Shown: positions 25,163 to 33,637, counted from the stretch's first letter. The stretch: DNA of 64,000 nt from Streptomyces hokutonensis (GCF_000376565.1 NZ_BARG01000088.1:34832-98831); one strand, 5' to 3'. Made by a program: numbers and translations. The notes: generated from the letters alone by a model not told the origin.

Positions 25163-26431
25163 TCAACGGGCGAACTGGTACGAGAACGCGCCGAGATCCG
25201 GGTCGTTGAGCGGGGTGCCCGACCACAGCCAGTCGTAGGACAGGTCCGACTCCCCGTCGAAGTTCCTCAACTTCTCGTCCCTGGCCCGCTGTTCGGGGCC
25301 GTCGGGCAGGTGGTAGAAGGTCTTGTTGCGCAGGGAGGCGTCCTGCACCATGCCGGCGTGCTTGGCACGCCGGTCGACATAGCGGCGCAGCGCTCCCTCG
25401 ACGCCGGCCGCTGTGACCGCGCCGAGTTCCTCGGCCAGTACGGCGGCGTCCTCCATGGCCTGCGAGGCGCCCTGCGCCTGGTAGGGGAGCATCGCGTGGC
25501 AGGCGTCCCCGAGGAGGGCCACCCGGCCGTCCGTCCACACCGGGTCGCGGCGCCGGTGGTGGAGCGCGAAGGCGGAGACGTCCTCCTTCGCCTTGGAGAG
25601 CATGGCCGGTACGCGGTCGTCCCAGCCGGGGAACGCGTCCACGAGGTCCTGCGCGGTCGCGGACACACTCCACTTCGCGGCGACCTCGTCCGTGCAGGGC
25701 ACGCACGCCACGACGTTGAGGTACTCGCCGCCACGGATCATGTAGTGCACGAGGTGCCGGTCGGGCCCGTACCAGATGGTGCTCTGGAACCGGTCCACGA
25801 GCCAGCGCGTCGCCGGGTCGGCGGCGATCAACTCGCCCGGGATCAGCGCCCGGTAGGCCATCTCGCCGGAGAACAGCAGGGTGTCGGGGGCGCCCATCAG
25901 GTCACGTGTCCGCGAGCGGATGCCGTCGGCGCCGACGAGCGCGTCGCCGGCGTGCCGACGCCCGTCCTCGGTGACCGCGACGGGACGTTCGGGGTCGGTG
26001 CGGTCCAGGTCGACGACCTTGCTTCCGGTGTGCACCTGGACGACGGGACCGGGACCGGCGGGGTCGACGCAGGCGTCCAGCAGGATGCGGTGGAGATCGG
26101 CCCGGTGGTAGTGCCAGTAGGGGGCGTTGAACCGGTCCTTGACGCGCTGTCCCAGCGAGGTCAGCCCGACGATGCGGCCGTCCTGCCACCGCCGTCGCAC
26201 TTGATCGAGCGGCTCGGTGTGGATGGCCTCCATCTGCCGCCGCAGTCCGAGCCCCATCAGCACCCGGCTCGCGTTGGGCGCCGTCTGGATGCCCGCGCCG
26301 GCCTCGCCGAGCTCGGACGCCTGCTCCAGGACGGTGACCCGCAGACCGCGCTGCCGCAGTGCCAACGCGGTGGTGAGCCCGCCGAGACCTCCTCCGACGA
26401 CGGTGACTTCGTACGACTGGCTGGGCGCCAC
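25163..26431 (-). CDS. nicC: FAD-dependent 6-hydroxynicotinate 3-monooxygenase-like enzyme
   Basis: 422-aa class A flavin monooxygenase. Rossmann GxGxxG is TVVGGGLGGLTTALALRQRG (about residues 10-29), the DG motif is DALVGADGIRSRTR (about residue 170) and the GD motif is GRVALLGDACHAMLPYQAQG (about residue 308). NicC decarboxylates and hydroxylates 6-hydroxynicotinate to 2,5-dihydroxypyridine, and this protein is of that subgroup (salicylate-hydroxylase-like). GTG 26431 follows GGAGGA. It sits between the NicX-like gene and the transporter. At about 40 residues longer than the Pseudomonas enzyme it has an extended C-terminus. Confidence 0.87.
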   Translation of the reverse strand: MAPSQSYEVTVVGGGLGGLTTALALRQRGLRVTVLEQASELGEAGAGIQTAPNASRVLMGLGLRRQMEAIHTEPLDQVRRRWQDGRIVGLTSLGQRVKDRFNAPYWHYHRADLHRILLDACVDPAGPGPVVQVHTGSKVVDLDRTDPERPVAVTEDGRRHAGDALVGADGIRSRTRDLMGAPDTLLFSGEMAYRALIPGELIAADPATRWLVDRFQSTIWYGPDRHLVHYMIRGGEYLNVVACVPCTDEVAAKWSVSATAQDLVDAFPGWDDRVPAMLSKAKEDVSAFALHHRRRDPVWTDGRVALLGDACHAMLPYQAQGASQAMEDAAVLAEELGAVTAAGVEGALRRYVDRRAKHAGMVQDASLRNKTFYHLPDGPEQRARDEKLRNFDGESDLSYDWLWSGTPLNDPDLGAFSYQFAR

Positions 26432-26487
26432 ACTTCCTCCAACTCGCGTGCGGGTACGGGTGGTTCGGGGGGAGCAGACCGGCGCGG

Positions 26488-27519
26488 TCAGTCGCCGGGC
26501 AGCTTTCCGGCGGTGACGACCTCGACCTCGTCGACCGTCACGGTGCAGCCGCGCATCGCGATGTCGAGGTGGGCGTAGGACTCACGCCCGAGGACCGGGT
26601 GCGGGCCCGTCGACCAGAGGAAGTTGCCGGCGAAGGCGCGGGCGTCCATGCCCATCAGGTCGTCCTTGCCGTACATCGCTGTGGCGAACCAGTCGGCGGT
26701 ACGCATCAGGCCCCACCCCATGTGGGAGAGGCTGCGCGCCCACTGGTCCCGGGCGTCCTCGAAGAACGTCGACAGCAGTTCGGCCTCGGCGCCGCCGGAC
26801 ACCTTCTCGATGTGTCCGCCGGCGATCTGCAGGGTGACCGGGGAGCGGACGTACTCCTTGAAGGGCAGCAGGATGTCGCCCTCGGCGAGCACGATCTGCC
26901 CGTCGGAGATCTCCGGCCAGCACAGCACCATCGTGCTCGGCCAGTGGTCCCAGCGGCCCGGGTCGTCGGCGAAGCCACACTGGAACTCCGGCTTGGAACC
27001 GGCGAGTTGGACGGTGAGATCGGTTCCCGCGTCCGAGGTGACCCGCATGACGGACGACCGCTTCAGCAGGCCGACGCCCTCCAGCACCTCCGCCTTGTCG
27101 CCCTCCTTGGGGAGGTTGCGGATCAGCACGTCGGGGGCGTCGCAGACGAAGATGATGCGGGTGCCGGCGCGCAGGATCTCCTGCTGGACCGGCGCGTGGA
27201 TGAACCCCTCGCGGGTCAGGTCGACGACCAGGTCGGCCGACTTGAGCAGGTCCTGCGCGGTGCTGTCGTTGAGGACGGAGACCAGTCCCGGGCCCGCGCC
27301 GGTGTGGGTGCTGGGCATCGGCGCGGGGCTGCCGCCCGGCACGGTCGCGGAGATGACATGCGCCCCGCACGCCTTGGCGGCGCCGAACGCGGCCGCGACG
27401 TAGTCGCCGCGGCTGCCGGGCTCGGACAGCACCACGACGTGCTCGTCGCTGCGCAGCTTGCACAGCCGCAGCTCGCGGGTGAAGGCATCGAGCAGGTCGA
27501 CGGACGAAAGATCGAACAC
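26488..27519 (-). CDS. nicX: 2,5-dihydroxypyridine 5,6-dioxygenase-like enzyme
   Basis: 343-aa member of the NicX family, a mononuclear-iron extradiol-type dioxygenase related in fold to M29 leucyl aminopeptidases; it opens 2,5-dihydroxypyridine to N-formylmaleamate. Length fits the family (about 350). The C-terminal YAHLDIAMRG provides the His-x-Asp metal pair, and an upstream His in SLSHMGWGLMRTADW is the probable third ligand. GTG 27519 follows GGAG at 9 bases. It is the first gene of the minus-strand nicotinate cluster, with 243 bp of leader that contains an inverted repeat at 27721-27750. Confidence 0.87.
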   Translation of the reverse strand: MFDLSSVDLLDAFTRELRLCKLRSDEHVVVLSEPGSRGDYVAAAFGAAKACGAHVISATVPGGSPAPMPSTHTGAGPGLVSVLNDSTAQDLLKSADLVVDLTREGFIHAPVQQEILRAGTRIIFVCDAPDVLIRNLPKEGDKAEVLEGVGLLKRSSVMRVTSDAGTDLTVQLAGSKPEFQCGFADDPGRWDHWPSTMVLCWPEISDGQIVLAEGDILLPFKEYVRSPVTLQIAGGHIEKVSGGAEAELLSTFFEDARDQWARSLSHMGWGLMRTADWFATAMYGKDDLMGMDARAFAGNFLWSTGPHPVLGRESYAHLDIAMRGCTVTVDEVEVVTAGKLPGD

Positions 27520-27720
27520 GGGCTTCTCCAGGTTTCGCCGAGAGGTGCCGACAGTGCTCTTCGGCGGCCTGCGGACATGGCGCAGGCACGCTCCGGGCAC
27601 GGCGACGGAAGGGAGAGCGAACAGGGGAGAGTGGAGGGAGACGGGGAGCGGAGGCAGGGCGGATCGACCCCGCGATGCATGGGTTGAGCAGCGGATTCGG
27701 GGCGGTGGGGTGCCGCCCGA

Positions 27721-27750
27721 CAGAGATAATCCGAGCACGTACTATCTCTG
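27721..27750. promoter_or_regulatory. Inverted repeat upstream of nicX, candidate operator
   Basis: CAGAGATA and TATCTCTG are perfect 8-bp arms separated by 14 bp, in the region upstream of the nicotinate cluster's first gene. The AT-rich arms stand out from the GC-rich surroundings and overlap likely promoter sequence for nicX or the divergent small gene. Candidate site for the MarR regulator; no second copy was found elsewhere in the cluster. The remainder of 27520-27720 shows nothing I recognise. Confidence 0.5.
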
Positions 27751-27762
27751 CTTGGCAAGGGG

Positions 27763-28167
27763 GTGCGCGCCGAGTTAACACGGTTATTTCGTGACGGGCC
27801 GTCAGGGTGGACGCGAACTTCCGGGCTGATCTCCGCTTTGCGTGCGCACGACACGAGGATCGTCGTCAACGGTGGTGGCAACGTCACCGTGGGCACGGCG
27901 CAGACGATCCGCTGCCCCGTCGAAATCACCGTCAAGGCGAACGACGGCGGCTACTGGATCTCCGACCTGGCGCGGGCCGATCGGGAGGACCGCAAGTACC
28001 ACGGGTTCCCCGGGCGGCAGGTCAAGCTCCAGTTCAGGAAGAAGGGTGCCGCCCACTTCGCCACGGTCAAGACCGTCACGACGGGCGACACCCGGCAACT
28101 GACCACCGAGGTGACCGACACCGCGGCAGACAGGTGGAGCTGGTACTTGTGCGACTTCGCGATCTAG
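27763..28167 (+). pseudogene. Probable remnant of a secreted beta-rich Streptomyces protein
   Basis: Open frame of 134 codons. The segments RIVVNGGGNVTVGTAQTI, VKANDGGYWISDL and VKLQFRKKGAAHFATVKTV resemble the repeated beta domain of secreted hypothetical proteins of Streptomyces. It has no signal peptide at the N-terminus (MRAELTRLFRDGPSG is unlike one). It stops at WSWYLCDFAI, where relatives usually continue with a Trp-Arg-Trp strand and further sequence. I read it as truncated at both ends; a functional short protein cannot be excluded. Confidence 0.4.
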
Positions 28168-28314
28168 GTGACCGGGCGGCCGGCGAGCGGTCGTCGGTGG
28201 TGGGCGTGTCCGGCCTGTGCCTGGTGGAGCCTGTGGCAGATGGAATAGCTGTCCACTTGGTGCTCGCCCGTTCCAGCCACGGTGTTGATCACCGATGCCG
28301 GGCGGAGCCGGTTC

Positions 28315-28641
28315 TCAGCCCTGGGACTCGATCTCGGTGTCTGCGACGGCGATGGCGACGCCGAGAGCCGTGGCGATGTTGCCGGCTGCGGTCATGACGC
28401 GGGCGGTGCCCACGATGGGCGCGATGGCGACAAGGACGTCCTGCAACTGGTCGGCGGTCAGGCCGGTCTTGAGGGCGGGGTCGATATGGGCCACGTACGA
28501 GATCGGCGGAGCGTCCGAGGCGGCGAGCGCGGCGATACGCGTGAGGATGAGCAGGTCCGGGGTCATCCCGCATCGCTCGATCGAGTCGATCGTCATGGCG
28601 GCGAGGGTGTCAAGGACGGGTGTTTCCGATGAAGTGGACAT
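28315..28641 (-). CDS. Carboxymuconolactone decarboxylase-family protein
   Basis: 108-aa all-helical protein with the CMD/AhpD fold: MTPDLLILTRIAALAASDAP, then YVAHIDPALKTGLTADQLQDVLVAIAPIVG. The CxxC pair of peroxidase-type AhpD proteins is absent (only one Cys), so a thiol-peroxidase role is unlikely; the subgroup is generally uncharacterised. ATG 28641 has a strong AGGAGG seven bases upstream. Monocistronic between the remnant gene and the divergent amphi-Trp gene. Confidence 0.82.
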   Translation of the reverse strand: MSTSSETPVLDTLAAMTIDSIERCGMTPDLLILTRIAALAASDAPPISYVAHIDPALKTGLTADQLQDVLVAIAPIVGTARVMTAAGNIATALGVAIAVADTEIESQG

Positions 28642-28875
28642 GCCGTATGTCCTCCTGGTGAGATTCGACCCCGAGAGACAACAGGCGGAAGGAACCGAGT
28701 TCCGCGAGCGAGGGATTCCTCTCCACGGTAGAACGCTTCCGGGCCTCGCGCGCGGGGGCGCATGGTCCGTCGTGTCGGAGAGAAGCTCCGGGCGCCCGGC
28801 CGTGCGGATGTCCGATCTCGTGCTTGGCCTCAGAATGGGCGTAATCGACTCTTCTCTTCCGAAGGGGAGACACCC

Positions 28876-29244
28876 ATGAAGGACCTGAAGTTCGAGCAGA
28901 AGCGCTCTCTGTCGCGCTTTGAGGCTGCTGATCAACTCGCGGCACTCGCAGCCGCACTGCGGGAAGGCGGGGATGTCGAAGTGGAACTCGGGCTCGGAAC
29001 GCTCAGCCTGCGGATCCCCGACGACCTGCGCAGCGAGACAGAGGTCGAGATCGGTAATGGGGAGATCGAGCTGGAGATCGAGTTCAAGTGGCCGACCGCG
29101 CCGCCCCGCACGACGCCGTCGCGAACGGTTGCAGCCGCGAAGAAGGCCGGACGGGCCAAGAGGGCGCCCGCCGAGCCCGGCCGAAGCGGCACGCGCACCA
29201 GCAGGAGCAAGAACACCAAGCGGTCCGCGTCGAAAGCGAACTGA
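28876..29244 (+). CDS. Amphi-Trp domain-containing protein
   Basis: 122 aa. Residues 1-75 match the amphi-Trp domain: MKDLKFEQKRSLSRFEAADQ, LAALAAALREGG, and the amphipathic strand GEIELEIEFKWP with its conserved Trp. The last 45 residues are a Lys/Arg/Ala/Ser-rich tail (KKAGRAKRAPAEP) likely to bind nucleic acid or acidic surfaces. Function of the family is unknown. ATG 28876 follows GAAGGGGAG. Downstream, 29245-29484 has a 7-bp-arm hairpin ACGGATC...GATCCGT (29305-29328) as a possible terminator, then the PadR promoter. Confidence 0.8.
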   Translation: MKDLKFEQKRSLSRFEAADQLAALAAALREGGDVEVELGLGTLSLRIPDDLRSETEVEIGNGEIELEIEFKWPTAPPRTTPSRTVAAAKKAGRAKRAPAEPGRSGTRTSRSKNTKRSASKAN

Positions 29245-29484
29245 GGCATCCGCGGACAGGAGCCAGGAACTCGGCAACAGCCGCATCAGAAAGTCTCGGT
29301 GACGACGGATCACACGGTGACGATCCGTGATGCTGGCGTGAACGGAGACTGGTTGCTGGATCGTCCGGTGAGCCGGCCGCGTTCGAAGCGGTCTCTGGTG
29401 CGGACCAGGACGAAACCCCGGGAGTCGATCACAAAGCGTCACTTTCTCTCGACAGCCTGTATGTGGGCTATGTAGAGTACGAGT

Positions 29485-29832
29485 ATGGGTGCGCCGCGTA
29501 TGACCCTGCAGACTCAACTGGTGCTGCGGGCTTTGCTGGAGGACCCCGCCAGGCTGCGGTACGGCCTTGAGCTGTGCGAACTGGCGGGACTGCCGTCGGG
29601 CACGATCTATCCGATCCTGGCCCGGCTGGAACAGGTCGGCTGGTTGGAGAGCAGTTGGGAGGACTCGGCTGTGCACGAGGCGGAGGGGCGCCCGCGCCGC
29701 CGCTTCTACGGGGTCACGCAGGACGGTGCCGAAGCAGCCCGCGAGGCCCTGGCGCGCACCTATCGGTCGCGGAAGCAGCCCTTGCCGGGGTGGGTCAGCG
29801 CTCACCAGGCCACTGGGGGAGGGGCGTCATGA
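29485..29832 (+). CDS. PadR-family transcriptional regulator
   Basis: 115-aa winged-helix regulator: MTLQTQLVLRALLEDPARLR, recognition helix SGTIYPILARLEQVGWLES, wing GRPRRRFYGVTQDGAEAARE. There is no ribosome site; TAGAGT lies eight bases before ATG 29485, so the mRNA is probably leaderless. The ATGTAGAGTAC sequence around it resembles PadR-type operators, which suggests autorepression. Its stop overlaps the next ATG, opening a three-gene operon. Confidence 0.9.
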   Translation: MGAPRMTLQTQLVLRALLEDPARLRYGLELCELAGLPSGTIYPILARLEQVGWLESSWEDSAVHEAEGRPRRRFYGVTQDGAEAAREALARTYRSRKQPLPGWVSAHQATGGGAS

Positions 29833-30662
29833 AGAGGCAGCGGCGGTTTCCGCCGTCCTCAACCGCGCGGACAGACCTGGCGCCGACCCTTGAGGGCGTC
29901 ATCGCCGCAGTCCGCTCGTATCACCCGGACTCCGACGCCGGTCTGCTGGAACGCGCCTATGCCGAGGCTTCGATCTGGCACGCGGGGCAGAGGCGCCGCA
30001 GCGGTGACCCCTACATCACCCACTGCCTTGCCGTCGCAGCCATCGTCGCCGAGCTTCGCATGCCTCCGCCCGTGGTGTGCGCGGCGCTGCTCCACGACGT
30101 GGAGGACACCGCCTGCCCGCCGCAACGAATCGCCGGTCAAATCGGCCAGGAGGTCGCCGACTTGACCGCGGCAGTTCGCACCGCCGTGGTCTCCGCGCAC
30201 CCGCAGAACGGCGAAGGCGCCATGCTCGCCTCCGACGCCGCCGCTCCGTCATGGGAGACGGCCGTACTGGCCATCCGGCTCGCGGACCGGCTCCACAACA
30301 TGCGCACCATCGCGTTCATGGACCCAGCCAGGCGGCTCCTCAAGGCGCGTGAAACCCTTGACGTCTTTGCACCCGCGGCTTGCGCAGTGGGACTGGAGTC
30401 GGTCGGCCGTGAACTGCAGGACCTCGCCTCAGCAGTCCTGCAACCGGCGGTGTCTTCCTACGCCGTCACGACCCGAATCCTGGCCGTCCTCACTCTGCTG
30501 CTGCCGTCACAGCGACGAGTGCGCTGGCAAGAGGAATGGAGCGCCGACCTGGCGACCCTCACCACCCGCCGCGCCCGCACCCGCTTCACACTCCACGTCC
30601 TGCTCGGCGCACCCCGACTCTCCATGACACTGCGCCGTCCTGCCTCTCAGGAACAACGATGA
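29829..30662 (+). CDS. HD-domain (RelA/SpoT hydrolase-like) protein
   Basis: 277 aa. Residues 35-190 resemble the HD hydrolase half of RelA/SpoT proteins: AYAEASIWHAGQRRRSGDPY, ITHCLAVAAIVAELRMPP, the metal motif CAALLHDVEDT (about residue 92) and ETAVLAIRLADRLHNMRTI. No (p)ppGpp synthetase or TGS domain follows. Residues 225-270 (VLTLLLPSQRRVRWQEEWSA) instead form a tail seen next to membrane or PadR-linked proteins in actinomycetes. Likely a small alarmone- or nucleotide-phosphohydrolase. ATGA overlaps link it to PadR upstream and to the small membrane protein downstream. Confidence 0.82.
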   Translation: MKRQRRFPPSSTARTDLAPTLEGVIAAVRSYHPDSDAGLLERAYAEASIWHAGQRRRSGDPYITHCLAVAAIVAELRMPPPVVCAALLHDVEDTACPPQRIAGQIGQEVADLTAAVRTAVVSAHPQNGEGAMLASDAAAPSWETAVLAIRLADRLHNMRTIAFMDPARRLLKARETLDVFAPAACAVGLESVGRELQDLASAVLQPAVSSYAVTTRILAVLTLLLPSQRRVRWQEEWSADLATLTTRRARTRFTLHVLLGAPRLSMTLRRPASQEQR

Positions 30663-30934
30663 CGAGCGGGGCGGCGCGACTGGGGACCGCCCTCGGGACA
30701 CTGGCCGCATTCGCGATGGCCATGGTGCGGGGAGGGCTGACCGCCTGGGTCGCCGGAGCTCTCGCCGCAGGCGGCCTCCTACTGGTGGCGGCAGTGCTCT
30801 TCGTCCCCAGCGAGACACCGGCTCGCCGCCTGGGCCGCCTGCTCCAGGCCTGGCACGGCTCTACGGCCGGTGCCGCCGGACCCGAACCGAGTCACCGGTC
30901 GGCGCCTCCCACCGTCACCCGGGACGGGCTGTGA
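30659..30934 (+). CDS. Small membrane protein
   Basis: 91 aa with two hydrophobic segments (about residues 8-24 and 28-50, TAWVAGALAAGGLLLVAAVL) and a basic/Ser/Pro cytoplasmic tail. No recognised family. It is translationally coupled to the HD protein (ATGA at 30659-30662), so it may anchor or sense for that enzyme. Confidence 0.6.
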   Translation: MTSGAARLGTALGTLAAFAMAMVRGGLTAWVAGALAAGGLLLVAAVLFVPSETPARRLGRLLQAWHGSTAGAAGPEPSHRSAPPTVTRDGL

Positions 30935-30995
30935 CGGCCAACTGGTGGGCCCACCCACCGGGCAGGTCGCGCTTGCCGTGACGCGCGCCGAGCAC

Positions 30996-31463
30996 TTACG
31001 CAACCGCGTCGTAGGCGGCCCGCAACCGGATGTCGCTGCCGGTCCCGGAACGTGGAGTGCCCTGGGCGAACACAGCCAGCCGCAGCACGAGATAGCGGCC
31101 GATCCCGACGAGCGCGGTGGCCGACAGGTACACCGTCTGCTGCAGGACAAGTCCGGCGTCGGGGCAGAGCGCGGCCAGCGCGCCGACCGCGGCGGACGTG
31201 ACCAGCCAGCCGAGGGCCATGGTGGCAGCGCTCTTCAAGTGGCCGGCCAGACCGGGCCGTCCGTGGCGGAACGAGACGCGGGCGTGCAACTCGGTGGCGA
31301 CCACGGTGGACACGACGGTGGTCAGCGCGTTCGCCACCGTCCACGGAATCCACTGCGAGAGCAGGACCAGAGCCGCAGAGGCCGCCAGGGTGAGCACACT
31401 GCCCAGCCCGGCGAAGCGCCCGAAGGCCACCGCGTGCCTACGGATCAGTCGCAGGCTGTTCAT
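30996..31463 (-). CDS. GtrA-family membrane protein
   Basis: 155 aa with four predicted membrane helices: FAGLGSVLTLAASAALVLL, WTVANALTTVVSTVVATELH, AATMALGWLVTSAAVGALA and VYLSATALVGIGRYLVLRLA. RVSFRHGRPG after helix 2 is the GtrA-like basic loop. GtrA proteins are thought to flip or move polyprenyl-linked sugars for envelope glycosylation. ATG 31463 follows GGGAGGGG. Its upstream region has an 11-bp direct-repeat box. Confidence 0.82.
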   Translation of the reverse strand: MNSLRLIRRHAVAFGRFAGLGSVLTLAASAALVLLSQWIPWTVANALTTVVSTVVATELHARVSFRHGRPGLAGHLKSAATMALGWLVTSAAVGALAALCPDAGLVLQQTVYLSATALVGIGRYLVLRLAVFAQGTPRSGTGSDIRLRAAYDAVA

Positions 31464-31539
31464 GGCGATCCCCTCCCTGGCCACTGCCCCTGACGGGGCC
31501 GTCGTCGTCATGCCGCACAGCGTGACCGCCTCGCCATTC

Positions 31540-31565
31540 AGCGCGGTTTCAGGGCGTTCTCAGGG
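31540..31565 (-). promoter_or_regulatory. Direct-repeat box upstream of GtrA gene (OmpR/PhoB-like)
   Basis: On the minus strand CTGAGAACGCC is followed immediately by CTGAAACCGCG, two 11-bp direct repeats sharing CTGA-A-CGC. This layout is typical for OmpR/PhoB-family response regulators. It lies about 80-100 bp upstream of the GtrA start. Confidence 0.45.
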
Positions 31566-31623
31566 GTGCCGGAGGTGGTGAAACCGGTGTGGCACCGGGA
31601 ACGGGGAACTGGGGTCGCGTCGG

Positions 31624-31917
31624 TCACCCGCAGCTGGTGAGAGCGGTACTCGTCGTGCGCGTCCTCGCAGCGAATCCGGCGGACGCCAGGATCGCGGCCA
31701 GCGCCTGCGTCATCGCGGTCGCGATCTCGCTGGAGTGACACAGGACGGGATCGTCGAGCAGCCGAAGGCGGAAGGCACGACTCGCGCACTCTCGCAGGCG
31801 CGGGCCCGAACATCCGGTCAACTTGCCTATGTCTCCCCGTAGTCGGGCGGAGAAGGCACTCGCCCCGAAGCGGAAACACTCTTCGGCGGTCCGGTGTGGG
31901 CCCGCGGCGGCCGTCAC
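31624..31917 (-). CDS. Small hypothetical protein coupled to the upstream regulator
   Basis: 97-codon frame with no recognised domain. Its GTG start overlaps the stop of the DUF5937-type regulator gene (GTGA, 31914-31917), the same coupling seen in other operons here, which is the only positive evidence. The composition (Ala, Arg, Thr, Cys) is not distinctive and it may be a chance frame. Confidence 0.3.
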   Translation of the reverse strand: MTAAAGPHRTAEECFRFGASAFSARLRGDIGKLTGCSGPRLRECASRAFRLRLLDDPVLCHSSEIATAMTQALAAILASAGFAARTRTTSTALTSCG

Positions 31918-32963
31918 GGTCGTACGGCCCGATACCTCTCACGCCGGGGCAGGGCCCGAGAGGCATCACGGTTCTCGGGCCCCGCGCCGCGCGTCTGCCC
32001 GAGCAGCGCGGCCCCGAGCGGGGGCAGCGTGTGCAGGACGGTCGGACCGATCTGCCGGCTGGTCGTCACCCCGGCGTCGCGCAGCACCGAGGCGTGCCGG
32101 CCGGCGGCGGACTGCGAGATGCCCACGACCTGGGCGAGTTCTCCCGCGGTCAGCCCGTCCGCGACGCACCGCAGGACCCGCGCCCGCGTGCCCCCGAGCA
32201 GTGCGCCCAGCGGCACGTGTTCCGCGGGGAGTGCTCCCTCGGGCACCGCCGGGTGGTTGAGCGGGTACGAGAGCACGGGCGGCAGGCCGTCGTCGGCCAG
32301 GGCGACCGGCGTTCCCCACGAGAAGTACGTCGGTACGATCCTCATCCCGCGTCCGCGCAGATGGAGATCGCGGTCCGTTCGGTAGTCCACCTCCAGGACC
32401 GGCGGGCGCCAGCGGAACCGGGGCCCCAGGCTCGACAGAAGCCCCTCGACGCCCCCGGCCAGCAGCGCGCGGGCAAGCAGGGCGCGGTGCGCGACGATCC
32501 CGCCGGCCACGCATTCCGTGAACGGTGCGACGGCCACCTCGTGGTACCGGCGGATAAGCTCGGTCAACTCCCGGCGCTCGGCCCCCTGATCCAGCCGCAG
32601 CACCCAGGACGGCACCGGAGAAACCTGGTCCAGGAGCCGTAACTCGGCGCGCCTGTCCCGTCCGGGCATACGGAGGATGCCGTCGAGGGCCGCGCCGATT
32701 CCGTCCTCGGACTCCGGCGGCGTCAGGAGGTCGGGCAGGTACGGCCCGAGGGCATACTGCGGGAAGAGCACCGTGCGCACCGGCCGGGCAAGCCCGGCCG
32801 CGTCCAGGGCGGCCCGGACCGTCCGGTGCCAGGCCGCGAACTGCCACCGGCCGCCCCGCGACTGCAGCCGGTGGAGTGTCGAGAGCACTTCCCACATCGG
32901 GTCGGGCTCCGCGGCGACGCGGACACGGGCGAGGTCGACCTCAGTGAAGTGGATACGGAGCAC
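31914..32963 (-). CDS. DUF5937/ArsR-type winged-helix transcriptional regulator
   Basis: 349 aa. The first 230 residues are a DUF5937-like effector domain (IHFTEVDLARVRVAAEPDPM, WEVLSTLHRLQSRGG, and PTYFSWGTPVALADDGLPPV). Residues 255-320 form an ArsR-like winged helix (TRARVLRCVADGLTAGELAQ, then ISQSAAGRHASVLRDAGVTT). GTG 32963 follows a GGGGGG ribosome site. It is divergent from a secreted peptidoglycan-binding-like protein gene (143-bp gap), a pairing I associate with these regulators in Streptomyces. Confidence 0.85.
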   Translation of the reverse strand: MLRIHFTEVDLARVRVAAEPDPMWEVLSTLHRLQSRGGRWQFAAWHRTVRAALDAAGLARPVRTVLFPQYALGPYLPDLLTPPESEDGIGAALDGILRMPGRDRRAELRLLDQVSPVPSWVLRLDQGAERRELTELIRRYHEVAVAPFTECVAGGIVAHRALLARALLAGGVEGLLSSLGPRFRWRPPVLEVDYRTDRDLHLRGRGMRIVPTYFSWGTPVALADDGLPPVLSYPLNHPAVPEGALPAEHVPLGALLGGTRARVLRCVADGLTAGELAQVVGISQSAAGRHASVLRDAGVTTSRQIGPTVLHTLPPLGAALLGQTRGAGPENRDASRALPRRERYRAVRP

Positions 32964-33106
32964 GCGATTCCCCCCGAAGAGCTCCACATTTGCGCTCAGG
33001 CGCAAGAGTGTTTCGCCGTTGACGAGACCCTGCCAAGGTTCCGCCAGGCCAAGAAGGCGCCGTGGCCGAATCCGACGTTCGACCGCCCGAACCAGGAGGA
33101 ACCCGC

Positions 33107-33637
33107 GTGTTTTCGAAGAGAGCCAAGGCGACCGCCGGCACCATCGCGGCCCTGACCGCCGCAGTCCTCGGCCTGAGTGCCAGCCCCGCGTCGGCGAGCG
33201 GCACCTACAGCGGTCTGGCCTACGTCTACGGCGCGGGGGTCTTCGCCGACGACTGGGGCAACGAAGGCATCGTGGACCAGAGCCACAACACCGTGTCCAA
33301 CGCGACTTGCCTGTGGCAGAAGATCCTCTACGCCGACGGCTTCCTCGCGGCCGGCGACATCGACGGCGACTTCGGGCCCCAGACCGCGGCCGCGACGGAG
33401 CTGTGGCAGAGCGTCCACACGACCGCCGAACCCGACGGCTCGGCCGGGCAGATCACCTGGACCGCGGCAGGCAAGCTGCTGCGCAACTCCAGCAACACGA
33501 CCACCGGCAACACCGTGAGCTTCTACAACGGTTCCTTGTACGACTTCTACCTCACCCGCGACAGCAACGGCTACTACCACTTCCCCGACGGCAACGTCGA
33601 CGACCGCATCGCCGGATACAACTACCGGACCTGCTAG
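33107..33637 (+). CDS. Secreted peptidoglycan-binding-domain-like protein
   Basis: 176 aa with a Sec signal peptide (MFSKRAKATAGTIAALTAAV... ASPASA, cleavage about residue 31). The mature part has a PGB_1-like motif CLWQKILYADGFLAAGDIDG followed by DFGPQTAAATELWQ (about residues 64-98), as in cell-wall-binding modules, then a Tyr/Asn-rich C-terminus ending in an unpaired-looking Cys. No catalytic domain. GTG 33107 is chosen because AGGAGG lies seven bases upstream. Likely binds the cell wall. Confidence 0.82.
   Translation: MFSKRAKATAGTIAALTAAVLGLSASPASASGTYSGLAYVYGAGVFADDWGNEGIVDQSHNTVSNATCLWQKILYADGFLAAGDIDGDFGPQTAAATELWQSVHTTAEPDGSAGQITWTAAGKLLRNSSNTTTGNTVSFYNGSLYDFYLTRDSNGYYHFPDGNVDDRIAGYNYRTC

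Noticed and set aside
29300..29484. Coding remnant on the minus strand before PadR
   Set aside because: A short reading like VIDSRGFVLVRTRDRF was noticed, but there is no start, no stop context and no recognisable family.
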